A stretch of DNA of 64,000 nucleotides from Lentzea fradiae (GTDB lineage Bacteria; Actinomycetota; Actinomycetes; Mycobacteriales; Pseudonocardiaceae): assembly GCF_900100955.1 (NCBI RefSeq), contig NZ_FNCC01000006.1, positions 434,001-498,000 on the forward strand. The letters are read 5' to 3'. Position numbers and translations under genes: made by a program. Shown here in pieces: positions 35,066 to 44,439 of this stretch (position 1 is its first letter; the number at the start of each line of letters is the position of its first letter). The notes beneath the pieces were generated by a model. It saw only the letters and a program-made list of their open reading frames with translations. It searched no databases and had not been told where the DNA came from.

Positions 35066-36010
35066 CTATCCGCCACCGGCCGGACGAAAGGTGCGACGGT
35101 ACGTGTCCGGAGGCACACCCACCGTTCGGTGGAAGTGCCTGCGCAGCGTCGTGGCGGTGCCCATGCCGGACGCCTCGGCGATCTGGTCGACGCTGTCGTC
35201 CGTCCTCTCCAGCAGCTCCTGCGCCCGCCGGATGCGCTGGGCGTGCAGCCACTGCAACGGCGTCGTGCCCGTGACGGCCCGGAACAACCGCGCGAGGTGC
35301 CGCGAGCTCACGTTCACCTGCCGGGCCAGGTCCTCGACCGTGATCACCTGGTCGAGCCGCCCCGACACCCAGTCGAACAGCTCGGTGAGCGGATGCCCCT
35401 CCCCGGACGGCACCGGCGCCAAGACGAACTGCGCCTGCCCACCGTCCCGATGAGGCGGCACGACAAGCCGCCGCGCAGCCGTGTTGGCCACCGCTGCACC
35501 GTGATCGCAGCGGATCAGGTGCAGACTCAAGTCGATCGCCGCAGCCTTGCCCGCACTGGTGAGCACCTGCCCGTTGTCGACGTACAACACGTCCGAGTCG
35601 ACCTCGACCAACGGATACCGCCGCGCCATCACCTCGGCATGCGCCCAGTGCGTAGTAGCCCGCAGCCCGTCCAACAACCCGGCCTCCGCCAGCACGAACG
35701 CCCCCGTGCACAACGACACGATCCGCGCCCCCGCCTCATGGGCCGCCCGCACCGCTTGGACAAGCTCCAAGTCGATCGGCGCGTCCACATCGGCAACAGA
35801 CGGCACGACCACAGTGCTGGCGCGAGCAAGGTCTCCAAGCGGCAAGTCGGGCTCAACCGTGAACCGCCCGACGCGAACCGGCGCGTCCCCGCAGACAACC
35901 ACCTCGTAGTCGAGCTGCGGAGCGGCAAAGACCTCATACACAGCAGTCAGCTCGAAGTGCAGCATCCCGTCCGCGACAGCAAACGCCAACATGTCCGAAA
36001 CTGTACGCAT
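35066..36010 (-). CDS. GlxA-family AraC-type transcriptional regulator
   Basis: A 314-residue regulator. The N-terminal DJ-1/PfpI domain (1-190) has IVSLCTGAFVLAEAGLLDGLRATTHW, with a nucleophile-like Cys, but such domains sense rather than cut. The C-terminal AraC domain includes VEDLARQVNVSSRHLARLFRAVTGTTPLQWLHAQRI and a second helix-turn-helix VDQIAEASGMGTATTLRRHFHRTVGVPPDTYRR. It sits directly upstream of the amino acid permease gene, a plausible target, and diverges from the oxidoreductase-like gene at 36064 with 53 bp between them. Confidence 0.9.
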   Translation of the reverse strand: MRTVSDMLAFAVADGMLHFELTAVYEVFAAPQLDYEVVVCGDAPVRVGRFTVEPDLPLGDLARASTVVVPSVADVDAPIDLELVQAVRAAHEAGARIVSLCTGAFVLAEAGLLDGLRATTHWAHAEVMARRYPLVEVDSDVLYVDNGQVLTSAGKAAAIDLSLHLIRCDHGAAVANTAARRLVVPPHRDGGQAQFVLAPVPSGEGHPLTELFDWVSGRLDQVITVEDLARQVNVSSRHLARLFRAVTGTTPLQWLHAQRIRRAQELLERTDDSVDQIAEASGMGTATTLRRHFHRTVGVPPDTYRRTFRPAGGG

Positions 36011-36063
36011 CACGTCGTTCCAGACACTGTCCGGCACCACCCCCGCCCCGTTGAATACTCCAC

Positions 36064-36984
36064 ATGGGACACAAGATCGCGGTCTACGGCGCCTCCGGCC
36101 ACACGGGCCGTTTCGTACTGGCAGAACTGACCAGCCGGGGCCACACCCCACTCCCCTTGGGCCGAGCCCAAGCCAGGGCCGACGACCCGGATGCCCTCGA
36201 CCGCGCCTTGGCGGGCGCGGACGCCCTGATCAACACCGCTGGCCCGTTCGCGGTGACCGGTCTCCCCCTGCTGGCGGCAACGGAACGAGCGAACATCCCG
36301 TACGTGGACGTAGCCGCCGAAATCGAAGCAAACGCCGACACCTTCGCCCGAGGCGCCACAATCCCAGCCGTCCCGGCCATGGCCTTCTTCGGCGGCCTGG
36401 CAGACCTCCTGGCAACAGCAGCGATGGCCGACTGGCCCTCAGCCGACTCCGCCCACATCGCCTACGGCCTGAGCAACTGGCAACCCACCCCGGGCACGCT
36501 GACCGCGGGCCAAGTCTCCAAAGACCGCCGAGCCGGCCAACGAGTCCGCTACCAGGACAACAAGCTCCAGTACCACGACAACCCCCTGCCAACGCTGCAC
36601 TGGAACTTCCCCAGCGGCCCGCGCGAGGTGATCGCCGAGTTCTCGATGGCCGACGTAGTCACGATCCCCAGCCACCTGAAGATCCCGACAGTGACCTCGT
36701 ACATGTCCACAACAGCAGCACAGGGCCTGAGCAAAGGCTCCAAACGCGAAGTCCCGGAAACCTTCGAGGTGGACGTGCAGATCCGACGAGGCACAGAAAC
36801 CCGCCGCCTGACCGCAACGGGCAAGGACATCTACGCGGTAACCGCCCCACTGGCAGCAGAAGCAACAGAACGCCTGCTAACCGGCAGGTTCACCACGACC
36901 GGCGTCGCCTCAGCAGGCCACATGTTCACCCCGGACGACTTCCTGGCAGCCCTGGCACCCACCATCACAACCCAGATGTGGTGA
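36064..36984 (+). CDS. NAD(P)-binding saccharopine dehydrogenase-like protein
   Basis: A 306-residue protein. The N-terminal Rossmann motif AVYGASGHTGRFVLAELTSRGH and ALINTAGPFAVTGLPLLAA, followed by IPYVDVAAE, are typical of the saccharopine dehydrogenase-like and trans-acting enoyl reductase group. The C-terminal part is mixed alpha/beta with no clear catalytic signature. Substrate unknown. It diverges from the GlxA-type gene, which could regulate it. Third-position A content is somewhat higher than in neighbouring genes (many -CA and -AA codons), a mild composition shift. Confidence 0.82.
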   Translation: MGHKIAVYGASGHTGRFVLAELTSRGHTPLPLGRAQARADDPDALDRALAGADALINTAGPFAVTGLPLLAATERANIPYVDVAAEIEANADTFARGATIPAVPAMAFFGGLADLLATAAMADWPSADSAHIAYGLSNWQPTPGTLTAGQVSKDRRAGQRVRYQDNKLQYHDNPLPTLHWNFPSGPREVIAEFSMADVVTIPSHLKIPTVTSYMSTTAAQGLSKGSKREVPETFEVDVQIRRGTETRRLTATGKDIYAVTAPLAAEATERLLTGRFTTTGVASAGHMFTPDDFLAALAPTITTQMW

Positions 36985-37030
36985 CCCCGGACATGGTGAA
37001 GGCCCCAACGCTGCGAAGCAGCAAGGGGCC

Positions 37031-37084
37031 GGGGGGTCCGGGGGGCGAAGCCCCCCCGGCCGGGGTCTGGGGGCTGGGCCCCCA
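37031..37084 (+). repeat. GC-rich intergenic repeat, copy 1
   Basis: A run of G and C blocks that can fold into strong hairpins. It matches the sequence at 45344-45400 in order and spacing (GGGGGGTCCGGGGGGCG at the start and a tail ending GGGCCCCCA versus CCGCCCCCA). It lies 59 bp past the tmRNA 3' end, within its likely termination region. Confidence 0.7.
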
Positions 37085-37142
37085 GAGAACACGCGGAACG
37101 AAGGTCGGCGAGCGCATCCCGCGAGCATGCGTCGCCCATGAG

Positions 37143-37512
37143 TGGAGGTGCCGGGAATCGAACCCGGGTCCTGTGGCGGCTCATCAGGGCTTCTCCGTGC
37201 GCAGTCCGCTCTGTCTCTGCTCGGCCCCACCAGTCACGCGGACGAGCTGGTGTGACGGGCCCAGTCGCTGTGAGTGTCCCGAACAGGCCCCGCGACCGGG
37301 TCTGCTGGTAAGCCCTCTAGCTGATGCCGGACTCTAGGCCGAAGGCGCTCCTAGGCCGACAGCGTTGCTACTCGCCTCAGGCGGCGAGAGCGAACGCGCG
37401 CTTGTCGTTAGACTCGGCGCTTATTGGTTTGCGATGACGCTTGCGGTGGTCTCTCGCCTGCACCGGCACGCTTCCCCTGAATCAACGTCCACAGTCGAAA
37501 CCGTTCACCCCC
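37143..37512 (-). ncRNA. ssrA: Transfer-messenger RNA (tmRNA)
   Basis: A 370-nt tmRNA on the minus strand. The 5' end GGGGGTGAACGGTTTCGAC pairs its first seven bases with CACCTCC at the 3' end, and the T arm GGGTTCGATTCCC is intact. The tag frame reads KPISAESNDKRAFALAA and then stop; the ALAA end is diagnostic. The exact resume codon is not certain. The CCA is not encoded. It rescues stalled ribosomes together with SmpB, encoded 3 kb away at 40392-40868. Confidence 0.95.
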
Positions 37513-37633
37513 TTGTAGTGGTACGCCTAGCATAACGACTGGGGCCACCGAGTTCTTCCCGAGGCAGGTAGGGCTGGCCCCACCTCCGATCTCCCGGCTA
37601 GCCACATGGTCTCTGACCAGCGGTAACGACAGC

Positions 37634-38872
37634 ATGGACACCATGAGGAAACCGAACGCGCTCGCAGCCGGGTTCTACCTGCTGACCAACCTGGTGACCG
37701 GCATCCTGTGGTTCACCCTCGCCGTCGTGCTGACCGCCGTCGGGTTCGCCACAGCGGTCGTGGGGGTGGGTCTGCCGCTGTTGTGGCTCGCGATGAACGT
37801 GGTGCGCGGCGGTGCGACGGTGGAGCGGGCGTGGGTTCGGTCGGCGTTGGGCACGGAGGTTCCTCGTCCGTACCGCGACAAGGCGGACGGCTCGCTGTGG
37901 CAGCGGGCGAAGGCCCAGTTCACCGATCCGGCGACGTGGCGCGACTACGGGTACTTCCTGCTCCTGCTGCCGGTGGGTGCTTTGGAGTTCACGGCCGTGG
38001 TGGCGATGTGGTCGGTCGTGGCGGCGTTCGCGGGTATACCGTTCTGGATCGGTGAGGCGCCGTTCGCGGTGGTCGTGGGTGACTTCTGGACGATCGACTC
38101 GTTCTCGTCGGCGTGGCCGATCTCGCTGGTCGGGCTGGCGCTGGTCCCGTTCGCGGTGATGGGCACCCGGTCGCTGGGCGCGCTGCACGGCAGGATGGCC
38201 CGTGCGCTGCTGGGGCCGACGCGGGCGGACCAGCTGGCCGTCGAGGCGGAGCGGCTCCAGTCGAGCCGGGCGCGTGGCGTGGAGGCGGCCGAGGCGGAGC
38301 GGCGGCGCATCGAGCGCGACCTGCACGACGGGGCGCAGCAGCGGCTGGTGGCCGTGGCCATGGGCCTGGGCCGGGCCAAGTCGAAGCTGGAGACGGATCC
38401 GGAGAGCGCGGCGGCGTTGATCGCGGAGGCGCACGCGGACGCGAAGCTCGCCATCAGGGAGCTGCGGGACCTGGCTCGGGGCATCTACCCGTCGGTGCTG
38501 GGCGACCGCGGTCTCGACGCGGCGCTGTCCGCGCTGGCGGCGCGCGTGCCGATCGAGGTCGACCTCCAGGTGGACGTGGAGCCGCGGCCGCCGACGGCGG
38601 TGGAGAGCGCCGCGTACTTCACCGTGGGCGAGGCGCTCACGAACATCACCAAGCACTCGAACGCCACGAAGGCGACCGCGCGGGTCACGCGGGTGGAGAC
38701 GGGCGTGCTGGTGGAGGTCACGGACAACGGTCAGGGCGGTGCGGAGCTGAGGCCGGGTGGTGGGCTCGCGGGTCTCGCGGACCGGGCTGCCACGATCGAC
38801 GGTGTGGTCGTCGTCGTCAGCCCTGCCGGAGGGCCGACCGTGATTCGAGCGGAGTTGCCGTGCGCGTGGTGA
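37634..38872 (+). CDS. Sensor histidine kinase with multi-helix N-terminus
   Basis: A 412-residue kinase of the NarL-partner type. Several hydrophobic segments (about residues 10-60 and 107-180, including a DUF-like sensor region) precede AERRRIERDLHDGAQQRLVAVAMGLG with the phospho-acceptor His. The HATPase domain has FTVGEALTNITKHS and TDNGQGGAELRPGGGLAGLADR. This sensor layout is very common in actinobacteria. It overlaps its response regulator gene by 13 bp. It lies just past tmRNA on the other strand, so its promoter is within about 120 bp upstream. Confidence 0.9.
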   Translation: MDTMRKPNALAAGFYLLTNLVTGILWFTLAVVLTAVGFATAVVGVGLPLLWLAMNVVRGGATVERAWVRSALGTEVPRPYRDKADGSLWQRAKAQFTDPATWRDYGYFLLLLPVGALEFTAVVAMWSVVAAFAGIPFWIGEAPFAVVVGDFWTIDSFSSAWPISLVGLALVPFAVMGTRSLGALHGRMARALLGPTRADQLAVEAERLQSSRARGVEAAEAERRRIERDLHDGAQQRLVAVAMGLGRAKSKLETDPESAAALIAEAHADAKLAIRELRDLARGIYPSVLGDRGLDAALSALAARVPIEVDLQVDVEPRPPTAVESAAYFTVGEALTNITKHSNATKATARVTRVETGVLVEVTDNGQGGAELRPGGGLAGLADRAATIDGVVVVVSPAGGPTVIRAELPCAW

Positions 38873-39501
38873 TCGCCGAGGACTCGGTGCTGCTGAGGGA
38901 GGGCGTGCAGAGGCTGCTCGCCGACGAGGGCATCGAGACCGTCGCGGCGGTGGAGGACGGGGACGGCCTGCTGGACGCCGTCACCGAACACAAGCCCGAC
39001 CTGTGCGTGGTGGACGTGCGGATGCCGCCGACGTTCACCGACGAGGGCCTGCGCGCGGCCATAGAGTGCCGCCGCCGCTATCCGGGGCTGCCGGTGCTGG
39101 TGCTGTCGCAGTACGTGGAGGAGCGCTACGCCGTGGAGCTGCTGGCGGGCGGCGCGAGCGGTGTCGGGTACCTGCTGAAGGAGCGGGTGGCCGACGTGAA
39201 GGAGTTCGTGGACGCGGTGCGGCGGGTCGCCGACGGCGGCACGAGCATCGACCACGAGGTGATCACCCAGCTGATGGTGCGCAGCAGGAGGAGCCCGGTG
39301 GACTCCTTGACCCCGCGCGAACGCGAGGTGCTGGGCCTGATGGCGCAGGGGCTGTCGAACACCGCCATCGCGGCCTCGCTCGTGGTGTCCGACGGCGCCG
39401 TGGAGAAGCACGTCGGCAACATCTTCGCGAAGCTCGGCCTGGAGCCGTCGAACTCGGAGCACCGCCGGGTCCGCGCCGTGCTCGCCTACCTCGACAGCTG
39501 A
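38860..39501 (+). CDS. NarL-family response regulator
   Basis: A 213-residue regulator paired with the kinase before it. The receiver domain starts VRVVIAEDSVLLREGV, with acidic residues E-D at 7-8, the phospho-acceptor Asp in LCVVDVRMPP and K in YLLKERVADV. LTPREREVLGLMAQGLSNTAIAASLVVSDGAVEKHVGNIFAKLGL is the LuxR-type helix-turn-helix. GTG 38860 overlaps the kinase end; GGAG lies 6 bp upstream. The target genes are not evident from the neighbourhood. Confidence 0.92.
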   Translation: MRVVIAEDSVLLREGVQRLLADEGIETVAAVEDGDGLLDAVTEHKPDLCVVDVRMPPTFTDEGLRAAIECRRRYPGLPVLVLSQYVEERYAVELLAGGASGVGYLLKERVADVKEFVDAVRRVADGGTSIDHEVITQLMVRSRRSPVDSLTPREREVLGLMAQGLSNTAIAASLVVSDGAVEKHVGNIFAKLGLEPSNSEHRRVRAVLAYLDS

Positions 39502-40392
39502 AGCAGCCGGGCGCCGTTGTCGTGCAGCACCGCCTGCTCGCCGGCGGCGCCGAGGCCCCACGACCGGACCGCGTCGACCTGGACCTCGTAGGGGTACGGG
39601 ATGTTCGGGAAGTCGCTGCCCAGCACGACCCGGTCCGCGAGTCCCGCGATCCGCTGCCGCCAGTCGTGCGGCAGCGGCGCCAGCCGTTCGCTGAACGGCG
39701 TGCCCACCATCGTCGTGTCGACGTGCACGTTGCGGTAGCGCTCGACGAGGTCCAGCGCGCCCGCGTAGTCGGGCATCCCGGCGTGCGCGAGCACCGCCGT
39801 CAGCCGCGGGTGGCGCCGCAGCACCTCCTCGAAGACGGCCAGCCCCGTGAACTCGCCGGGGTACGGGCCGTCGCCGCAGTGCACGACCACCGGAACACCG
39901 GCCTCGGCGAGCAGGCCCCAGACGCCGTCCAGGAGCGCGTCACGCGGGTCGAAGGCGCCGACTTGGACGTGCGACTTGAAGCACCGTGCACCGGCCTCCA
40001 GGGCCTTGCGCACGTACGCCTCGGCGCCCGGCTCGGGGTAGAACGTCCCGGTCGGCACCGCCTCCGGCACGCGTGCCGCGAAGTCCGCCGCCCAGGAGCT
40101 CAGCCACTCGGCCATGCCGGGCTTGTGCGGGTAGACCAAGGGTGCGAACGCGACGACGCCCAGCTCCCGCAGTGCGGTGAGCCGGGCGTTCTCGTCAGTG
40201 CGGTACTGGATGAACCAGTCGACACCGGACTCGCGCACGCGGTCGAAGTACGCCCAGACCTTGTCGAGGACGTTCTGCGGCATTCCCGGGGTGCGGGGTG
40301 TCCCCGCAGGATGCCGAGGGGCCTTGGGTCCGCGCTGTCCGCGGACAGACCTACCCGGCGACCGAGTGGACATGGATGTCCACCAACGCCAT
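39486..40392 (-). pseudogene. Amidohydrolase-2 family gene with frameshift near the 5' end
   Basis: From ATG 40392, touching the smpB stop (TGATG), the frame reads [13 protein letters not shown] and then TAG. The motif DIHVH is the amidohydrolase metal-binding H-x-H. The rest of the protein, in a frame shifted by one base, is a good amidohydrolase-2 barrel: FKSHVQ, VVVHCGDG, LAHAGMP and VLGSDFPN carry the other Lys, His and Asp ligands. Deleting one G from the GGG run opposite 40354-40356 would join the two parts. If real, translation from ATG 40283 would lack the first metal ligands. Coupling to smpB fits an operon. Confidence 0.65.
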
Positions 40393-40868
40393 CAGTACCG
40401 GCCCTTCAACGCCCGTCCGTGCGCCCTGGCGATCTCGCGGTTCGCGTCGCGCTTCGCGATGTCCTGGCGCTTGTCGTACGCCTTCTTGCCCTTGGCGAGG
40501 GCGATCTCGACCTTGACGTAGCCGTCCTTGAAGTACATCTGCAGCGGGATGAGCGACAGACCGGACTCCTTGGTCTTGCCGATCAGTCGCTCGATCTCCG
40601 CCTTGTGCAGCAGGAGCTTGCGCTTGCGCCGGACCTCGTGGTTCGTCCAGGTTCCCGCGACGTACTCCGGGATGTGCAGCGCGTGCAACCAGATCTCGCC
40701 GTCGTCGACCTGGGCGAAGGCGTCCACGAGGGACGCCCGGCCCATGCGCAGGCTCTTCACCTCGGTGCCGACGAGCTGGATGCCGGCCTCGTAGGTGTCG
40801 AGAATGGCCCAGTCGTGCCGAGCCTTGCGGTTCGACGCGATGACCTTCTGCCCGCGTTCCTTGACCAT
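40392..40868 (-). CDS. smpB: SsrA-binding protein SmpB
   Basis: A 158-residue partner of tmRNA in trans-translation. [33 protein letters not shown] is the OB-fold core, and [32 protein letters not shown] is the basic tail that occupies the empty mRNA channel of the stalled ribosome. It ends the prfB-ftsE-ftsX-smpB run on the minus strand, 30 bp after ftsX. The ATG at 40868 is preceded by a weak site. Confidence 0.96.
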   Translation of the reverse strand: MVKERGQKVIASNRKARHDWAILDTYEAGIQLVGTEVKSLRMGRASLVDAFAQVDDGEIWLHALHIPEYVAGTWTNHEVRRKRKLLLHKAEIERLIGKTKESGLSLIPLQMYFKDGYVKVEIALAKGKKAYDKRQDIAKRDANREIARAHGRALKGRY

Positions 40869-40898
40869 GGGTGCAACTTTACGTGGTCGGTAAAACCG

Positions 40899-41801
40899 TT
40901 AAAGCCGCACGTAGAGACGCAGCGTCACGTAGCCCGTGGTGGCCGAGATGACGATGGCGACGAGGAACAGCCACGGCGACACGATCAGGATGTCCAGGTA
41001 CCCCGTCGGCGGGATGATGCCCGACTCCGTGAGGTTCCTGGTGATCCGGTCGAGGAAGAACGCCTTGAACAGCACCAGGCCGCCGACCGCGGTGACCGAG
41101 CCGATGATGCCCGCGACGACCGCCTCGATGAGGAACGGCAGCTGCGTGTACCACCGGGTCGCGCCGACCAGGCGCATGATGCCGACCTCGACGCGGCGGG
41201 TGAACGCCGACACCTGGATGGTGTTCGAGATCAGCAGCAACGCGGCGAACGCCTGGATGAGCGCCAGGATCAGGGCGACGTCGCGCAGGCCGTTCAGTCC
41301 CTCGAAGAACCGCTCGAGGAACTTGCCCTGGTCGTCGACTGCCTTGACGCCCGGCTTGCCTTCGAAAGCCTGGCGGATGACGTCGGTGCGCTCCGGGTCT
41401 TCGAGCTTCACGCGGAACGTGGCGGGGATCGCCTCGGGACGCGCCAGCTTGAGCAGTTCCGGCTGGGCCTCGAAGATGCGCTTGAAGCGCTCGAAGCCGT
41501 CGTCGCGGTTCTGGAACACCACGGACTCGACGCCGGACGTCTGCTCGAGCGCGGACCGCAGACCGGAGCACGGCTGCTGGGTGCAGTCCTTGTCGTTCGC
41601 GCTGACGTCGTTCGTCAGCAACACCGAGACCTCGAGCTTGCCCGCGTAGTTGGCCTGCATCTTGTCGACCATGCGGACGACGAGCAGGCCACCGCCGAGC
41701 AGCCCGAGCGAGATGGCGGTCGTGAGGATCATCGCGATCGTCATCGTGACGTTCCGGCGAAGTCCGGTGACGACCTCGCTGAACACGAAGCTGGTACGCA
41801 T
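40899..41801 (-). CDS. ftsX: Cell division protein FtsX
   Basis: A 300-residue membrane protein of the FtsEX complex, which couples cytoplasmic ATP hydrolysis to activation of peptidoglycan hydrolases at the septum. It has one N-terminal helix (MTIAMILTTAISLGLLGGGLL), an extracytoplasmic domain (about 45-170) with a Cys pair (KDCTQQPCSG) and three C-terminal helices with RRVEVGIMRLVGATRWY. The Cys pair in the outer domain is typical of actinobacterial FtsX. It starts 39 bp after ftsE. Confidence 0.95.
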   Translation of the reverse strand: MRTSFVFSEVVTGLRRNVTMTIAMILTTAISLGLLGGGLLVVRMVDKMQANYAGKLEVSVLLTNDVSANDKDCTQQPCSGLRSALEQTSGVESVVFQNRDDGFERFKRIFEAQPELLKLARPEAIPATFRVKLEDPERTDVIRQAFEGKPGVKAVDDQGKFLERFFEGLNGLRDVALILALIQAFAALLLISNTIQVSAFTRRVEVGIMRLVGATRWYTQLPFLIEAVVAGIIGSVTAVGGLVLFKAFFLDRITRNLTESGIIPPTGYLDILIVSPWLFLVAIVISATTGYVTLRLYVRL

Positions 41802-41840
41802 CGGGGGCGGGGTTCCTTGGGGGTCGGGGGTTAGGAGCGC

Positions 41841-42530
41841 TTAGCGGCCGACGCCGTAAACGCCGCGCGCGTCATCACGGACGACCTTGCCGTACGAGAG
41901 CTCCACGACCCTGCGGCGCATCGAGTCGACGATGCCGTGGTCGTGGGTGGCCATGATGACGGTCGTGCCGGTGCGGTTGATCCGCTCCAGCAGCAACATG
42001 ATGTCCTGGCTCGTGTCCGGGTCCAGGTTTCCCGTCGGCTCGTCGGCGATCAGCACCAGCGGCCGGTTCACGAACGCACGGGCGATCGCGACGCGCTGCT
42101 GCTCACCACCGGACAGCTCGGTCGGGAACCGGTCCTCCTTGCCGTCGAGGCCGACCAGCTGCAGCACCTCGGGCACCACCTTGACGATGGTGTTGCGGGG
42201 CTTGCCGATGACCTCGAGGGCGAAGGCGACGTTCTCCGCCACCGTCTTCGTGGGCAGCAGACGGAAGTCCTGGAACACGCAGCCGATCGACTGGCGCAGG
42301 CGGGGGACCCTGCGCCTCGACATCTTCGCGACGTCGAAGTTGGAGACGTAGACGCGTCCCCTGGTCGGCACCTCTTCGCGCAGCAGCAGGCGCAGGAACG
42401 TCGACTTGCCGGACCCGGAGGGCCCGATCAGGAAGACGAACTCGCCCTTCTCCATCTCGACGGACACGTCGTCGAGCGCGGGACGCGTGGAGGTCTTGTA
42501 GACCTTGGAAACGTGTTCGAGACGAATCAC
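41841..42530 (-). CDS. ftsE: Cell division ATP-binding protein FtsE
   Basis: A 229-residue ABC ATPase. Walker [10 protein letters not shown] (36-44), Q loop [13 protein letters not shown], signature LSGGE (139-143), Walker [12 protein letters not shown] (160-170) and switch His in MATHDH are all intact. Together with FtsX it controls wall hydrolases during division. The gene is followed by ftsX and preceded, at 176 bp, by prfB, in the order common to actinobacteria. Confidence 0.96.
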   Translation of the reverse strand: MIRLEHVSKVYKTSTRPALDDVSVEMEKGEFVFLIGPSGSGKSTFLRLLLREEVPTRGRVYVSNFDVAKMSRRRVPRLRQSIGCVFQDFRLLPTKTVAENVAFALEVIGKPRNTIVKVVPEVLQLVGLDGKEDRFPTELSGGEQQRVAIARAFVNRPLVLIADEPTGNLDPDTSQDIMLLLERINRTGTTVIMATHDHGIVDSMRRRVVELSYGKVVRDDARGVYGVGR

Positions 42531-42647
42531 GAGGCGCGAGTCTACTCATGGCCGGGGTAAAGCCCCCGTTCCGGTTAACTTCCCGCACCGGAAGGGCGGT
42601 CAGGGCCCTCCACGGGGCGTGTCCGGGCGGCCACTTCGGGTTGAAGA

Positions 42648-42690
42648 AAGGGCACGTTCGGGGGGCCTGTGCCGCCCAGAACGTGCCCTT
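42648..42690 (-). terminator. Hairpin downstream of prfB
   Basis: Perfect 12-bp arms (AAGGGCACGTTC at 42648-42659 and complement at 42679-42690) with a 19-nt GC-rich loop lie 16 bp past the prfB stop. The trailing TT run is short. Confidence 0.65.
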
Positions 42691-42705
42691 CGCCTCAGGT
42701 CCCGG

Positions 42706-43809
42706 CTACGCCTGCTGGGACTGCTTGCGCCAGCGGATGCCGGCCTCCAGGAACTCGTCGATCTCGCCGTCGAGCACCGCGGACGGGTTGCCGACCTCGT
42801 GCTCGGTCCGCAGGTCCTTGACCATCTGGTAGGGGTGCAGCACGTAGGAGCGCATCTGGTTGCCCCAGCTCGACCCGGAGTCCTTGAGCGCGTCCATCTT
42901 GGCCTGCTCCTCCTGCCGGCGGCGTTCGAGCAGCTTCGCCTGGAGGACGTTCATGGCCGTGGCCTTGTTCTGCAGCTGCGAGCGCTCGTTCTGGCAGGAG
43001 ACGACGATGCCGGTCGGGATGTGCGTGAGGCGCACCGCCGAGTCGGTCGTGTTGACGCCCTGGCCGCCGGGGCCGGACGAGCGGTAGACGTCGACGCGCA
43101 GGTCCTTCTCGTCGATCTCGACGTGGTCGGTCTGCTCGACGACCGGCACGACCTCGACGCCCGCGAACGACGTCTGCCGGCGGCCCTGGTTGTCGAACGG
43201 CGAGATGCGCACGAGGCGGTGCGTGCCCTGCTCGACGCTCAGCGTGCCGTAGGCGTAGGGGGCGGTGACGCGGAACGTCGCGGACTTGATGCCCGCCTCT
43301 TCCGCGTAGGAGGTGTCGAAGACCTCGATGCCGTAGTTGTGGCGCTCGGCCCAGCGCGAGTACATGCGCAGCAGCATCTCGGCGAAGTCTGCGGCGTCGA
43401 CGCCACCGGCCTCCGCGCGGATGGTGACCAGCGCGTTGCGCTCGTCGTACTCGCCGGACAGCAGCGTGCGCACCTCGAGGCTCGCGATCTCCTCGCGCAG
43501 CTTCGCGCGGTCGTTGTCCGCGTCGGCCTGCGCGTCCGCGTCCTCGGCCTCCTCCGCGAGCTCGTAGAGCAGCGGGAGGTCGTCGAGGCGCTCGCGCAGG
43601 TTCGTGATGCGGCGAAGTTCGCCTTGCTTGTGCGAGAGCTGGCTGGTGACCTTCTGCGCCTTCTCCTGGTCGTCCCAGAGGTCCGGGCGGGCCGCCTGCT
43701 CCTCCAGGTCCGCGACCGTGGCGCGCAAGCCATCGAGGTCCATCACCGCCTCGATGCTCGAAAGCGTGGCGGAGAGGTCCTTGATGTCTGCTTCGACGTC
43801 CGGGTTCAC
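42706..43809 (-). CDS. prfB: Peptide chain release factor 2
   Basis: A 367-residue RF2, which recognises UGA and UAA and triggers peptide release. SPF is at 203-205 ([15 protein letters not shown]), and GGQ at 248-250 ([18 protein letters not shown]), so the factor is RF2 rather than RF1. It is one open frame; the programmed frameshift found in many other bacteria is absent, as is usual in actinobacteria. ATG 43809 begins [16 protein letters not shown]. Convergent with no gene; followed by ftsE. Confidence 0.96.
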   Translation of the reverse strand: MNPDVEADIKDLSATLSSIEAVMDLDGLRATVADLEEQAARPDLWDDQEKAQKVTSQLSHKQGELRRITNLRERLDDLPLLYELAEEAEDADAQADADNDRAKLREEIASLEVRTLLSGEYDERNALVTIRAEAGGVDAADFAEMLLRMYSRWAERHNYGIEVFDTSYAEEAGIKSATFRVTAPYAYGTLSVEQGTHRLVRISPFDNQGRRQTSFAGVEVVPVVEQTDHVEIDEKDLRVDVYRSSGPGGQGVNTTDSAVRLTHIPTGIVVSCQNERSQLQNKATAMNVLQAKLLERRRQEEQAKMDALKDSGSSWGNQMRSYVLHPYQMVKDLRTEHEVGNPSAVLDGEIDEFLEAGIRWRKQSQQA

Positions 43810-43870
43810 GTCAGAAGATTACGCCAGCACCGGCCGTCGTACGCGACCGGTGCTGCGCTGGCGCTCTTCC

Positions 43871-44371
43871 TCAGCCGGTCGGAATGGCGTCGAGCAGCTT
43901 GAGAACGGCCTTCGCGTGGGCGAGACCGAACTCGGCCACCGCCTTCGAGTAGGGGTCCTCGGCGGTCTTCGCGGCCAGCTTGGCGCTCTCCTGCTCCTGA
44001 CCGTACGTCGTGCGCGCGGTCGTGATCAGGGTCTCGCGCTGCTTCGCGGTCAGCGAGCCGGCGTGCACCAGGCGCAGGATGAGCGGGCTGCGCAGGTGGT
44101 CGGGGCCGGGTTCGGACAGCAGCCAGTTCTTGAAGGCCTTCTTGCCGGCCGCGGTGAGCACGTACTGCTGGCTCGACCGCGGTCCTTGCTTGCCGAGGCG
44201 CAGCAGGCCCTGGTCAGCCAGCGCGGGCAGCTCGCGGTACACCTGGCTGCGGGTGACGCTGAAGAACGCGCCGAAGCGCTCTCCCGCCTCCGCAACCAAC
44301 TGGCCACCGGTCTTGGGTCCGTCGTGCAGCAGCCCGAGCAGGGCGGCTGCGGTCGCATTCAGGTCTGACAC
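43871..44371 (-). CDS. PadR-family transcriptional regulator
   Basis: A 166-residue regulator. The winged helix-turn-helix region is TAAALLGLLHDGPKTGGQLVAEAGERFG and TRSQVYRELPALADQGLLRL, with QQYVLTAAGKKAF as the wing. A helical dimerisation tail (about 100-160) follows. GTG at 44371 begins VSDLNATAAALLG; the longer ATG 44410 is possible. Two similar 17-mers, 22 bp apart, lie just upstream (44401-44439), a possible operator. Target unknown. Confidence 0.85.
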   Translation of the reverse strand: MSDLNATAAALLGLLHDGPKTGGQLVAEAGERFGAFFSVTRSQVYRELPALADQGLLRLGKQGPRSSQQYVLTAAGKKAFKNWLLSEPGPDHLRSPLILRLVHAGSLTAKQRETLITTARTTYGQEQESAKLAAKTAEDPYSKAVAEFGLAHAKAVLKLLDAIPTG

Positions 44372-44400
44372 AACGACAACGTTCCCACGTCCGGGGGAAG

Positions 44401-44439
44401 CTGTCCACAATGGTCAGCCGTTCTGTCCACAGTGGCTGA
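44401..44439. promoter_or_regulatory. Direct repeat before the PadR gene, possible operator
   Basis: CTGTCCACAATGGTCAG (44401-44417) and CTGTCCACAGTGGCTGA (44423-44439) share CTGTCCACA-N-TGG with a period of 22 bp, about two helix turns. The spot is 30-68 bp upstream of the PadR start. Confidence 0.35.

Noticed and set aside
39003-41834. 943-codon frame on the plus strand
   Set aside because: It runs antisense to the amidohydrolase, smpB and ftsX genes, all of which have clear family motifs.
42706-43809. Programmed frameshift in prfB
   Set aside because: The gene is one open frame from [10 protein letters not shown] with no internal UGA at the usual site.
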